NCBI GenBank assembly: GCA_035048495.1
Contig: CM068547.1
Span: forward strand, 27,473,913-27,537,912
Direction: 5' to 3'
Source of the DNA: Euptelea pleiosperma
Taxonomy: Eukaryota; Streptophyta; Magnoliopsida; Ranunculales; Eupteleaceae
Length of the DNA stretch: 64,000 bases
The position numbers were made by a program, and so were the translations under genes. This document shows positions 24,401-35,330 of this stretch, piece after piece. The notes beneath the pieces are model-generated. The model did not search any database and was not told the origin of the DNA. It saw nothing but the letters and a program-made list of their open reading frames with translations. Each line of letters opens with the position of its first letter. Positions within the stretch are counted from its first letter, which is position 1.

Positions 24401-27400
24401 CAAGTTTGGTTCAAAAATAACTCTAGGATATTAGGACAAGTGGACAACATATAGTCAGTCACATATTCAAAAACTACATATGCTCCAGTACAATCACTAA
24501 TCTCCACTTGAATGTCAAAATTCCTCTGTGGCAAAGCTTATAATAACCCTGTATAGAAGTAAAAACTCTCCAGCATCTCAACAAACAAAAGTATCATATC
24601 CCAAATTACTAAGTGACTAATTTCAGTGTTTAGCTACATGGACATACTTGAGATGCATTAAGTTCTGGAAGGCCTGGTGCACCAAAACGACGAGGCAGCG
24701 TATTACGAACCACCTGAACCTCAACTTCATGGCCCAACAAGTGATGGTATATGTATCTGCACGAAACATAATAAATCAATAGGCTTGCAGAGGAAGATAT
24801 TCAATACTAAGCAAATTTAATTTCTGACAACCAATCTATTCAAAGATTATCATTGAATTTCAAGTACTGATACAAACTACCAAAATTATTTAGAAAAACA
24901 AATTCCAAAAGCATTTGCTTTGCAACCAGTGTTCTTAAAGGAGCGCCTTGATGCATGTGAGACACCCATGTAATGCCTTGAGGCTTGAACCTCAACTGGA
25001 TTTTGTGAGGCTTGAGGCAACATTGCACAATAAAAGAGTGGGCCGAACCTTCAAAAGAATCATTTTTTTATTTCTTTAACTTTTTCCCCAAACAACCCCC
25101 AACCCAATAGTTTTTTTATGTCAAAAAGACCTAGAAGATGATGTTTTATGTTGCCTTGGTTATTCACTCATTCATTATCTGATTTCGATTCCACACTTCC
25201 TATGAGTTTGTTGCAACAAAACAGATCAAATACATACGATTCAGCAAACGTTTACTCCACTTTTGAGGTAAAAAATCTCATTTTTCTCCTTTTTCTTAAC
25301 AATAGTTAACTTATTCATTTAAAAGCTCATTTTCTTCTTTATCGTGGTTTTTAGTTTAACTTATTCATTTAAAAGCTTATTTTTCTTCTTTATCTTGGTT
25401 TTCTTTTAACTTTTGCATGCTATTTGTTAAAACTTAAAAGATGATGAAAGGAGGTATTAAACAGGGAGTGGAGGTGGTCAGAGGAGAGACCCTACATGGA
25501 AGTATCGGATTGAAGTAAAAAGGCCTAATAGAGAATCAGAGAATACTTAGGTTTACGTGAAATGCAATTACTGTTGTAAGGTCATGAAAGGAAGTGTGAA
25601 AAAGATGAAGAACCATCTTGCGAGTATCCAAAAAATGTTTCTCCACCCCAAGATATTAATAAACTAATGGAAAAGTATATTGCAAAAGGACTAGAGATGA
25701 GACATGTTGAAAGGATTGTTAAAATGTCCCGAGTCTGAAGAGGGAGGTGCAAAAAAGCATTCCCTATGGCATAATGATATCGACGAGCTCAACTCCAATA
25801 CCTATTGACATGGTAAGCTTGGAGAATGTAAAAACCACCTCAACTAACTGATGTAGGAGGAAGAAGTCAATGTCCAGACAACTTAAGGCAGGAGTTAAGT
25901 GGTAATTTGATTAAAAACTATTAAGTAATTAAACTAATACTAGGTTTTATTGTTTAGGTTTCGCTTATTCAATTCTTCATAACTATGGTTTTATTTTTCT
26001 TAAATAGATAAAGAAAAGGCACCTATGCTCTTTGGATAATCTACGAGCGATTATGATTGGTGTTGATGATGAGTGAAGATAGAGGACTTGTAGATCTTAG
26101 AATTTAGATATTTTTCCTCCCCAATCTTCAGATTATAGTTGTATGGAAGTTGGAAACTTTGAAACTTGAGGATTACTATTGAGTGTGGTTGTATGTTCGG
26201 TTATGTATGAAGCTATGAATTTGGTTCTTAAGTTTTCTATTCTCACTTTTTTAGTTGATCCATGATTAGATTGCTATTTGGTTGTTCACTTGTTGCCAAC
26301 CTATTATATTTGTTTTTTTATGGATTGAGACCTAGTTTATGAATTTGATTGTCTTATTTGGCTCAGAACGTCATTCGTTAAGCTAAATCATTAAATAGAA
26401 GTTATCAAGTTTTTTTTGCCTTTTTTCATTTCTATACTTTTTTTATAAGTCCTTTTTTTATACATATTAGTGACCCTTTAAACCCCACCCCCCCTCCCTC
26501 CCCAGTTAAGAACGGGACTTGAACCCGGGTCTTTGGGTACAACCCCCCATTGACCTGACCGAGTTGTTGGGCGTTTCTTGTTTTTATTTCATTTCCATAC
26601 TTGTTACAATTTTTAAAAACTTTTTATGGGATTTTTTGAGCATTTTTTAAAAGGCTTATGCCTCGCCTCACGAAGGAAATCGCCTCATACACGCCTCACG
26701 CAATTTAAAAACACTGTTAGCAACTGCATTACTCATGCCCAAGATATGAGTACTAAGCACATAAAATAAAAATAAATAATAATTAAGTGTTGAGCCTTCA
26801 AAAAAAATGATGGAAGAAATAGAGGGGGAAAGCATGTAACAATCATGGATTGTTTAATTCTACAACTTGATCATCTATCAAGGGAAGATTTCACCAACAA
26901 GGCAAACCAAAACTAACCTAGTACCAGGTATAAAACACTACACGCAGAAAATTTCTTAGTTACCAACTTCTGTGAGCCTTTGGACCACAAATACAAAGAA
27001 TAATAGCTGCAACAAACTCATTTCACTAGCAGGAACTGCTAAAGACCAAAAACTACAGTAACAATTCACCAAAATTCCATGAGGAAAACCAAAACCAAGC
27101 GTATATCCCACGAATATGGATTGAAATGACGTCCAATACAAGTATAGCTTTTACGTACTTGCTTTTTGGATGGATGATGCAAAAGAACCAGTGCATTAAC
27201 AATATGCCCATATCACTCTAGTCTACAGTAGAGATAGATTATTATGTGTACATACATTCTATTTATAAAATAAGCAAACTATATAGTATATACTACAAAA
27301 GAAGGGGTGCATTAGATATGCTCCTCCAACCATGAGAGGTGAAGGCAGAGAGACCTGCCAACCTAGCAGTTGATCATAGATATTTACGGACCCTACCCAA

Positions 27401-30400
27401 CTAATACCACATATTCTGCACTAGATTTGCACATATAACACATGTTTGGCGATCATCTCAACATCCTCATCTTTGCTACACATTCTATGAACATACTATT
27501 TCTTAACTGCCTAACATTAAGCTCTATAAAGCATATAGCTGGAAACTCAAGTAATGTTTATATTTAACTCTTATATGAAATGAAAGATCAATGTAGTAGG
27601 TCACTCACCCACTAACACTTGTTTCATCCACTGCAAAAGTTTTCATTGCTCCCTGCATTCGATCGAAGCTGGTACTCTTCCATACAAAATCAACACTGAA
27701 GCCATGGTTCACGTCAACAGGAACACCCTGCATAACATGAAAAAAAAAAGTACAGCTGAAGTTCACTATACAATGGAAGCAACATTATCAACTATGAACA
27801 CAAATTGTAACTAAACCTACTTGACTGGCACGGAGCTCAAGTGCAACCTCCTCTTGTGCAGTTAGCTTGATCTGAAACGACAAAATTAATACATAAAAAA
27901 AATCATAAAAACAACTGCACAGCAAATTGCCTTCTGAAGGCACAGAGATAAACTACATAATTCAAATGAGCCAAAAAGAATCAATTTTTGTCTTCAGAAG
28001 CTTATCCTCAAATGTGTGGAGCATACCACATGTCCCACCGACTGCCAGGCAGGATGAGCAGCATCCCCTGAATAACGAAGCCGCAACTCATCACCAGGTA
28101 CAAGCCGTAACTCATTATCTTCCTACAACATCACAAAATGACTTTTTACTCAGTAAAATAAAAGGGAAAAAAATTACTGGGTTAATGGTATAAATTGGTC
28201 AATAATACTTCAGAGAAGACTATATAGATTAAACAGATACATAATGAAATTTAACAAATGGTAACAATTGGGAGTCAACTACACCTTCGGAAATACAAAG
28301 TAAGCAATACGCTTCTTGTTAAGGCCGATATCCCATCGTATTGTGACGTTGTCTTTGCTTTGTGATTCTTTCATCATCTACAACAAAATTGAAATAATGG
28401 GATGCTGCCTAGTACATTCGAATGATGTAAACGCTTAAGTTGGAACATATTTAAATCTTAAGAAGGACCAACATGAATGGTAAGAGGAAATGACAAACAC
28501 GTTTCAATCACTATCATCCCCCTTTCACATTTTGAAGTCCTAATCCATTAAATAAAGTCAGAAATACAGAGCAGCGATACGCACTTTATCATAATCAGCT
28601 TCAAGCTTGACAAGTGGAGCAAATACATTTTGGTACTGCAAAACAGATGGTCAAAACTGTTCATTAACTAGCCAGGAAATTAGAATAGGGCAACTTCCAC
28701 CACAACCTTCTGAATGTTTTAACAAAGGAATATCGTTCAACAACTATTAATAAGCACTTTAGTCTTAAATTTCAAAATTATGGCTTCTTATAGATATCTC
28801 AGGCACCTGATATGCATCTTCATACTTCAAAGCCACAGGCTGCGGTTCATCATCCACTCCAGGCTTCTCAAGATCTTCAAGGGAAGCATCAGGGTTTGTC
28901 TTCCAAAGCTCTTCCACCTTATTTATCTGTTGGGCACTGATTTGGCGTGCTCTCAACTGCTCCTGCTCAGATGGGATCTGCAAAGTGCAACTAATTAGAC
29001 AATTCAGAAAAGACTTGTGCATATTACCTTAAGGATCAAATAGAACAGGAGTGGGAGGATTAGCCAAACCTTAACAAGCCACTGCAAGAAACACCTATCA
29101 TCAATGAGAGGGCACCACTGACTCAGGTCCCAATTCATGTCCTTCAATGCATTGACGCTCAAACAAGGCTCCCTACAAAGGAGAACAACGACACTCTCTG
29201 TCTTGGCAGAAATAAATCCGAGAAGGAATACATTTCGGCAGCCACAGTTGTAGCATTCAAGGATTGTTTCTCCCAGAGGACTATCTTTATGAAGACAGAC
29301 TTCCTTGTGTTTCGCACGAACCTACAATATAGCATTTAACAAGAAACAGAGTCAAGGCAGGAATTTAAAGAACAAAACTGATCCTAATGCAACCAATGGA
29401 TGCTTTACTGTACTGCACAATAGAGTTCTGAAGAGGGTATGTATGAAAGAAAAACTATGTTTTCTGCTTTATCTTATTGTAAAACGCACCAGATAAGAAG
29501 CAAAGGGAAAAAGAAAAAACGATCACCCTTTGAAAAACACTAGAATATGGTAACCTAAAATAGTAGAAATTTCCAGAAAATATGCCGAACAATCGCTACT
29601 GATTGATAAACTTTGAGCTTTTATGCTCTAATGCATCCTGCTTACAACCATGAGTTGCTGCCCTCCATATTTTTCACTCTTATCGAGAAATGCAGTAACT
29701 TATCACGGAAACATATTTGACAGCCAAAGCAGATAAACATCAAAAACAGAATCCTCAACAAGCACCTGTATAAGGGAATCCACAGTTGATTGTTCATTGG
29801 CTAAGGGAAGCTTTGAGCATTCCTAGCAGACCCTTTCATGTATTTCAGGGCAGGAATTTTATTCCCTCTAGATTTGACATCCATAGGATCTCTCATATCC
29901 TTAAAGAAGGAACTTCAAAGCAAATAAGTTGCAGAGCTGAGAATGCCAGCTGATTGAAGGCCATTTTTCGAGTGCAATAAAATGGGCAAGCACTGTAGGG
30001 TAAAGCCTTTGAAGAACGTGATAGACCATATTAGGAAGCTGGTTTGAAGGTTGACTATAATATTCTCGCACGCACTCAGAAATGCGAACAATATTGTGGG
30101 TTCCATAGCAAAATGAGCCGTGCACAGAGGTTTTCTTTTTGTGCGTGTAAATAGAATTTATTTCTCTAAGCTTTTTGTACCTTTCTTTATTAAAAAAGGT
30201 TATACAATCTGGTACTTGCCTAGAAATAAAACATAAGTTGGGTAGCTTCAAAACTACTTTACCCCGTTACTTCAAATCCCTCAGAACACCCATGCTAAAA
30301 TGACAAAACATGGATATGGGCACAGGACACATGGAATATAACTCACATCCGACCGCATATTAAGATAGTATTTTAATAGATCAAAAAATAATTAACAGTT

Positions 30401-32396
30401 ATTATATTATGTGAGGAAGGAGACATGCTGTGAAGTGTATTATTATATTTTGAATCACACTTATCAAAAAAAATTATAAATTTGTTAAAAATATTAAGTG
30501 TATGTCTATAGGGGTTCAACCTTGGTGTAGAACTCAATTTTCGAAAGCCAACTCTGAAAAGAAAATGACCTGCACTCTGGCTTGAAAGCCTCTGTTTACG
30601 ACTCCCTTCCCTAAAGCATTTTCCATTACTAAACCATTAACAAAAACTTGTACAAAGAGCTGAGGGGCCCAAGGAAAACCAACACCTAGACTCATACCAG
30701 GCTACATAGCCTATGAGCAAACAGAGTCAACTTAGTGATTCAGATCACATGCCTAATTTGCAATTACCTTGAAGAGCTCTCTTGTTTCCTCTTTGATTTT
30801 TTTTTTTATCAGTAAAATGAAATATATTAAGGGAGGGGCTGAGAAAGCCCCACAAAAGCAAGAACGATATAAATGTTGGACACGAAAACGCCGAGGGGAA
30901 TGTGCAAGTTGAACGTTATAAAAGGACGGGGGAGGCCAAGAAGAGTGTGGATTGATGTTTTGAGAGGAAATTTTAAGAACTTGCCTTGAAGATGGAAGGC
31001 ATGGCTTTGGACCAAATTGAATTGAGGAACAGGATTCATGTAGCCGACCTCATATCTTGGGATACGGCTTATAATAATGATGATGATGAAATGTTGGGGA
31101 AGAATTTGGAAGAGAATGTTGCAGACAGACTAAACTATCAATTTTGGAAAAATAAACAGGTGACCCCTTTCTCACAGCACAATTTCCCCCATGGAGGAGG
31201 GGGCAACAAAACTTGTCTCCTCCATTTATTGAACTTTCAAATTTCACTGGATTTGCTGAAGAGAAGCAAAACGATTCTCAAGAAATAGTTAAAAAAAAAT
31301 TACATTAGATCATGCCCCTTTTACTCAAATTTTTATTGACACGTGGAAAGCCAAGGGCAGCCAGATTGTCAGAAAATTCTGTTTCCTTCCACTTTCAAAC
31401 TTCGGAGGGCTGGAAAAGCTTCTCTTCTTTTCCATTATATAGTCAATACCTTCTAAGAAATGCTGTGAGACTTGCTTAGCCTCCTGAGAATGAATTTCAA
31501 GGCATTTTCATTTCCCTTGGATGCACAACAAATCAAATGGAACTTCAATGGTATTAGCAAGCGCAATCCAACAAAGGGTAGTCCCAATGGTTTCCTCGGC
31601 TTCTATTTTCATTTCTCCACTCAGAAACCATCCTCCTTTTTTCTTCCAGTATCCTCTATTTGTCCATAATTATATCCAGTTTAATAGTTCAACAAATAAA
31701 TATGTCAAAACTTCAACGTGAATTTTTCGTATGTAATATAGGGTTTCCGAATTTATTATAGATACCAATAACATTAGTGGCATTTCACTAACTTTTCCTT
31801 TATTTTCCCTTCTAAAATAGCAAATAAAAACTACAAAACCCAAATCAAACTAGAGTGAAATTAGGGTTAGAGTTTCAACGCACCAGGTGATTAACGATGT
31901 GTGACCCTGAAGTATTCCCCCTTGAGTTACAGAACCACTTACGGCACGAAGGCACGTTGCACCTAACGACACATGCCGGATTCTGTACCCCACAGTATCG
32001 GCAAGCATGTTCTGTGAAATCGCCCTTCCCATACTCATAATTATCGTCCTCACCCGTCTCCTCAAAGCTCAGTACACTCATACCCGATGCTAGGGCATCC
32101 ACCGCAACCTGGTTGCCGCTGCTGCTACCACCTCTGCCCTTCGACACACTGCCTAGAGTAGAAGAAACAGGGACCGCGTCTGCCTGGAGATCAGCACTAC
32201 GATCGGCGGGGTCTGAAACGGAGTCGGACGGTGGAGGCCACACAGGTGACCTGATCGGCTGAGAGAGCTCTCGGAATTCGGGGTAATCATAGTCGTCACC
32301 CTGCGTGTTGAATTCAAGGAAGGTGTAGGCGTCGCCGCCTGTGTCGGGCTGCGACGCCGTCTCGTAGAGATTGTTCACAACCGTCTGGGCGGCCAT
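9416..32396 (-). CDS. UPF1: UPF1 RNA helicase (regulator of nonsense transcripts 1), 29 coding exons
   Basis: ATP-dependent RNA helicase central to nonsense-mediated mRNA decay, cytoplasmic. Exons, 5' to 3': 32396-31884, 29321-29070, 28977-28807, 28635-28585, 28377-28285, 28122-28027, 27871-27821, 27727-27609, 24756-24648, 22902-22780, 22685-22614, 21802-21731, 21613-21547, 20103-19961, 19862-19791, 19327-19199, 17090-16935, 16829-16716, 16604-16506, 16420-16343, 14536-14402, 11759-11685, 11532-11415, 11174-10801, 10717-10655, 10562-10491, 10001-9870, 9762-9643, 9541-9416. They sum to 3795 nt (1264 aa plus stop) with no frame break; Arabidopsis UPF1 is about 1254 aa. Visible features: Cys/His-rich zinc domain from C132 (CRYC, SCRKWFC), which binds UPF2; Walker A GPPGTGKT at 502-509; DEST at 648-651; GDHCQL at 673-678; QYRMHP near 713; VDSFQGRE at 838-845; LTRAR at 875-879; and an S/T-Q-rich C-terminus from about 1085. 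It looks intact and functional. Introns are 73 bp to 2.9 kb and transposon-rich. Confidence 0.96.
11760..14401 (-). other. UPF1 intron 21 (2.6 kb)
   Basis: AT-rich intron with no coding content. At about 12972-13070 it holds a fragment with alternating gaggct/gcctcg motifs after GGTTTAAAAAGGC, related to the end of the hAT element at 49316-50100; the partner end was not found. An A-tract occurs at about 13709-13726. Confidence 0.5.
14537..16342 (-). other. UPF1 intron 20 (1.8 kb)
   Basis: AT-rich intronic sequence; no transposon ends, ORF or RNA gene recognised. Confidence 0.5.
17091..19198 (-). other. UPF1 intron 16 (2.1 kb)
   Basis: Intronic DNA. Two stretches near 18640-18670 and 18945-18975 share tccgacac-type motifs, probably a decayed repeat. 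No coding region. Confidence 0.45.
20104..21546 (-). other. UPF1 intron 14 (1.4 kb) with CCGTTATAACGG-type repeat
   Basis: Holds at about 20805-21070 a diverged member of the family seen at 62453-62714, ending gaccatttaaaaccttgg, with several gttataacgg-like motifs. Next to it (21070-21190) is a short stretch with repeated gctgaaggtcagc-like motifs. No ORF of note. Confidence 0.5.
22903..24647 (-). other. UPF1 intron 9 (1.7 kb)
   Basis: Half the intron is the hAT-like element annotated at 23131-24001; the remainder is AT-rich with no recognised feature. Confidence 0.6.
23131..24001. mobile_element. hAT-like element in UPF1 intron 9
   Basis: 871 bp. It begins TAGGGCTTCAAATCGGG and its other end, read inverted, begins TAGGGCTGAATTTTATAG. 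It is flanked by an 8-bp near-duplication, gtgaagtt (23123-23130) and gtgaaatt (24002-24009). Both ends carry runs of cgggttggg/cccaacccg and ctcggcctcgg-type sequence, giving low-complexity glycine/leucine ORFs that are not genes. No transposase domain remains. Related to the element at 33258-34241. Confidence 0.75.
24927..26716 (+). mobile_element. hAT transposon relic with BED zinc-finger remnant
   Basis: 1790 bp with termini CAGTGTTCTTAAAGGAGCG and, inverted, CAGTGTTTTTAAATTGCGTG. An 8-bp near-duplication flanks it: tttgcaac (24919-24926) and ttagcaac (26717-26724). A plus-strand segment at about 25550-25660 translates as [14 protein letters not shown], then KMKNHLA, matching the C-x2-C ... 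H BED finger at the N-terminus of hAT transposases, followed by stops and frameshifts. The catalytic and dimerisation regions are missing, so it is a dead internal-deletion derivative. Confidence 0.8.
26489..26575 (-). repeat. tRNA-like SINE head or Pol III relic
   Basis: On the minus strand, ACCCGGGTTCAAGTCCCGTT has the form of a tRNA T arm with a B box (GGTTCAAGTCC). It follows a degenerate upstream part (aactcggtcaggtcaatgg). A full cloverleaf does not form. It lies inside the hAT element, so it inserted later or was captured. Confidence 0.45.
29322..31883 (-). other. UPF1 intron 1 (2.56 kb)
   Basis: Separates the exon with the first zinc-binding cysteines from the rest. At about 30798-30870 there is a poly(T)-headed sequence (atcagtaaaatga, then gggaggggctgagaaagcccc). 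Its counterpart is at 57396-57456, so it is a dispersed repeat end, probably a retroposon. The 30986-31288 plus-strand ORF has no family feature and I do not call it. Confidence 0.5.
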
Positions 32397-32429
32397 GGAA
32401 GCGCAACTCCAGGTTTGTCTGTGATGAAA

Positions 32430-32455
32430 TTAGGGTTAGGGTTAGGGTTAGGGTT
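32430..32455 (-). promoter_or_regulatory. Telomere-like (AACCCT)n tract in the UPF1 5' UTR
   Basis: On the coding strand, four repeats of AACCCT lie 34-60 bases upstream of the UPF1 ATG, with two more at about 32498-32512. The distal end reads AAACCCTA, the plant telo-box, a known element of housekeeping and translation-gene promoters. The tract follows TTAGGG rather than the usual plant TTTAGGG. Effect on UPF1 is inferred. Confidence 0.65.
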
Positions 32456-32588
32456 TTTGTCTTCGGTGGGAAGGATAGGAGGCGCGACTGGCTAAAGTTA
32501 GGGTTAGGGCTTGGTGAGGGGAAGAGATGAGAAACCAACGAAGAAAAATAGCGCAGAAAGAGAAGGAGAAGCAGGAGGAGGAGGAGAG

Positions 32589-32599
32589 GTTTAATATAT
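32589..32599 (-). promoter_or_regulatory. Possible UPF1 TATA box
   Basis: Coding-strand ATATATTAAAC lies about 195 bp upstream of the ATG, just outside a GA/CT-rich segment that would then be 5' UTR. A plausible core promoter; no TSS evidence. Confidence 0.4.
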
Positions 32600-33444
32600 G
32601 TGTTTGACGTCAGGGACTGAAGGAGGAGGAAAGGGTTAAAGAAAAACTACGGACAATGATGCGTCCAGTTAACCACGATTAAGTCCGAGGTTCCGTCGTA
32701 ACTAAGTAAAAAAACAGTTTCCCCGTCCCGAGGACGGAAATTTGATCGAGTCCAAAAATGCAAAATGGCATCATCTTTTAGGGCCCATGAGGTTGGGCCC
32801 ACCTCTTGGTAGCCCTAGACAGCAAAAATTTGCCTACTTGAGGAAAACTAGTCTGTAACCATCACCATGATACAATACTGTGGCACTCTTTAGGGCCCAC
32901 TGACTCTATGGATGTTTAGTCCATCATGTGTGGACCTACACACCAAATATTAGCCTGATTTGTGATTCTAGCCGTTGGATTTAACCCATTTTTACCATAG
33001 GCCTGCTCAAGGAGCGCGTAATGAATGAAATGTTCAAATCTAATGGCTATAAATCACCAATCAGGATGATTTGTGATGTATAACACACATACACCCTACC
33101 CCACCTCCGGCCCAACTTAGAAAATCAGCCTATTTAGTGATTCCAAACCTTTGAATCTTTGTGCCCAAAATAATGGTCAATAATGCTCAAATTCCACAGT
33201 TAACTCATGAAAAAGGGTACAATCCAACGCTTAGAAATCACTACTCAGACTAATTTTTAGGGCTGCAACTTGGGTGAGCTCAACCCGAGGCCCGAGCCTG
33301 ACATTGGGTTTGGATTGGGTTGACCTATTCAGTACTCAGGCTCAGGCTCGGGCTCGGGTCTCAGGCAACCCGAGCCCGATCAAAGCATACAAAATATATT
33401 TATCTTGTATATATATGTTAGTAAATCTCAGTAAATACGTGTGA

Positions 33445-33617
33445 TGACGGGGGGACAACATTTTTTACAACAATTTTGGCAGTACATTATTCTTCAACTT
33501 CTAAACCAGTCTACAAATATCGGATCGTCAAAAATTATCCAATTTCAAAACTTATAATTTACATGTTGGCCCGCACCATTTTTTTTTTGTAAAAAATGTT
33601 GGTTGTCCCACGATCCT

Positions 33618-33622
<5 letters not shown>
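33445..33622. repeat. Microsatellite-embedded MITE, copy 2
   Basis: Shares cttcaacttctaaaccagtc and the end sequence gacaacaattttggc with the 6283-6636 element, and its right end (cgatcctgac) again abuts (TA)n then (GA)n at 33623-33677. Shorter and more decayed at the left end. Confidence 0.65.
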
Positions 33623-33652
<30 letters not shown>

Positions 33653-33677
33653 TAGAGAGAGAGAGAGAGAGAGAGAG
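33623..33677. repeat. (TA)n(GA)n compound microsatellite
   Basis: Same arrangement as at 6637-6685, on the same side of the related MITE. Confidence 0.95.
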
Positions 33678-34589
33678 TTTAGTTTAAGGTTTCCTCTTTT
33701 TTTTTTCTCTCCCCATCCTCTCTCTTGGGGTTCCAACAACGCCTGATGCAAGCTGTTGTCCGCTGCCTACTACTGTAGCCTCTCGCCTAACGCAAGCCGT
33801 CGTTCATCACTACCGCTTGTTGCCACTGTCGTCTGTCGCATGGCCTCTATTGATGGAGGAGGCAAGAAATGACGGAGTGTACCATGAGGGGAGGGGGAAT
33901 GAGATGCAATGGGCCACCGACAAGACGGTGTGGTCGATGTGGAGTTGTTGCTTATTGTTCCATCTCTCATCAGGTCTTCATTTATGCTTATATCCCATCT
34001 CGTTGTTGCTTTCAAATGTTAATCTTCTTCGTTGAAATAGAACTTATTTAATTGTGAAAAGAAAAAATATTCCAGACGAGAATGTTGTGTTGAGGTTTTA
34101 AATATCATGAACATTTCTCAACTCGAAAAAACCCGGCCAACTCGATCAGGTTGGGTTCGGGCTTGAGCTTAGTGTCTTGAAGGTCGGGTTGGGCTCGGGT
34201 TGACTCCCAACCCGACCCAACCTGCTCGAGCTGCACCCCTAGTAATTTTTGGTATGTATGGCCATCTAGGGTTGAGCCAAACATCAAACATCGATCCATA
34301 CGGTCAAAAATCTATAAGGATATGCCATGTGGCTCATATTGTATGCGGTTCTATTCAATTGACACCAAGAGATGGGCCAAACATTCATATAGGGTCAATG
34401 GACTCGCAAGTCTCTCTCATATATTGTATTTGGTTTGTTTGCAAGTTAGTTTTTTCTACCCGAATGGGAATGGGTTCCAGGGTCGTCTCGATACAAGTTG
34501 AGGCCTAAGGCAAAAACTCTATATAAGGCCTTTTTTATATTTAATATAATATTATATATATATATAAAAGATGCAGAGGAACCCCGGTG

Positions 34590-34890
34590 CAGAGGACTCT
34601 CATGGGCCTACATAGATCATTTTTTGGGCCCAATGACTGTGTGGACGTTCAGCCCACCTATTGGTGGATAAACGCACTAAAAATCAGCTTGATTAATATT
34701 GATGATATCTAGCCATTAGATTTACTACCCAAAAAACATGCTTGAATCCAATATGGCTAGAATCATGTCCTAAAAGGTACTAAAATCTATAGCTAGATAT
34801 ATTCAATCATGTTGATTTTTGGTTTGTGTCTCCAATAATGGATGGGCTAAAAATCCATATGGTTAGTGGGACTTGGACTGGGCGGGGCCT
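34590..34890. repeat. Foldback MITE, G-box family, degenerate
   Basis: Left half includes gactgtgtggacgttcagcc and aaaaatcagcttgatt; right half includes atgttgatttttggtttgtg and atccatatggttagtggg, complements of the family consensus. The terminal G-box is lost. Confidence 0.55.
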
Positions 34891-35049
34891 TCTTTCACCA
34901 AGGGGTCTTAGGCGACTGCCTTAATGGCCTTAAGGTAGAGCCAGCCCTGACGGGTTCTTTGGAGCAACATTGTATTTCAGCACCTCAGCACAAGTTTTGC
35001 CCAGTAGCACGAAATTTTTGTTGTTGCAATAAGATCTAGTTGCAATGTT

Positions 35050-35330
35050 GTTGGGGGTCACGTGGCACACTCTTTCAAGATCATTAACTCATGGCCCCTT
35101 GATGGACTTCCGACCAAAAATTCATCTAAGCCATTTGATTTAGGCATTTTTTCATGTAGTATTTTCTAGCCATTGAATTCAAAGATTTTTTGAGTACTCT
35201 AATTGAATGGCTAGATATCACCAATAAAGTTGATTTATGGTGTGGGGTTGGGCAATTATTCATGGGTCCGTGAGGTACAAAAATGTGCCAAATCGCACAT
35301 TTTTATGTGCCATGCAGTGCTGCAATGAAA
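35050..35330. repeat. Foldback MITE, G-box family
   Basis: Left end has gtCACGTGgcacactc (CACGTG at 35059-35064). The right half has aagttgatttatggtgtg and gtgccaaatcgcacattt. The body has diverged from the other copies. Confidence 0.55.

Larger units (their letters stand above)
24757..27608 (-). other. UPF1 intron 8 (2.85 kb)
   Basis: The largest UPF1 intron; 1.8 kb of it is the hAT element at 24927-26716. The remaining 0.9 kb (26725-27608) is ordinary AT-rich intron with no recognised feature. Confidence 0.6.
33258..34241. mobile_element. hAT-like element inserted in a foldback MITE
   Basis: Begins TAGGGCTGCAACTTGGGT and ends ctgcacccctA, the inverted TAGGGGTGCAG. It is flanked by ctaatttt (33250-33257) and gtaatttt (34242-34249), an 8-bp duplication with one mismatch. 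Both ends are rich in gggttgggctcggg-like repeats, as in the 23131-24001 element. It contains another MITE at about 33445-33622 and a CT-rich stretch near 33680-33725. No transposase. Confidence 0.75.
32865..34350. repeat. Two adjacent foldback MITEs (G-box family), one split by a hAT element
   Basis: 32865-33100 is a partial copy (ctgactctatggatgttta, then cctacacacc). A second copy starts at about 33105 (cccaacttagaaaatcagcc). It stops at 33257 and resumes at 34242 (gtaatttttggtatgtatgg, then gccaaacatc and ggctcatattg). The second is interrupted exactly at the hAT insertion 33258-34241. Both are degenerate. Confidence 0.65.

Noticed and set aside
30986..31288. 100-aa plus-strand ORF in UPF1 intron 1
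   Set aside because: No family motif, in a repeat-bearing intron, no promoter or conserved neighbour.
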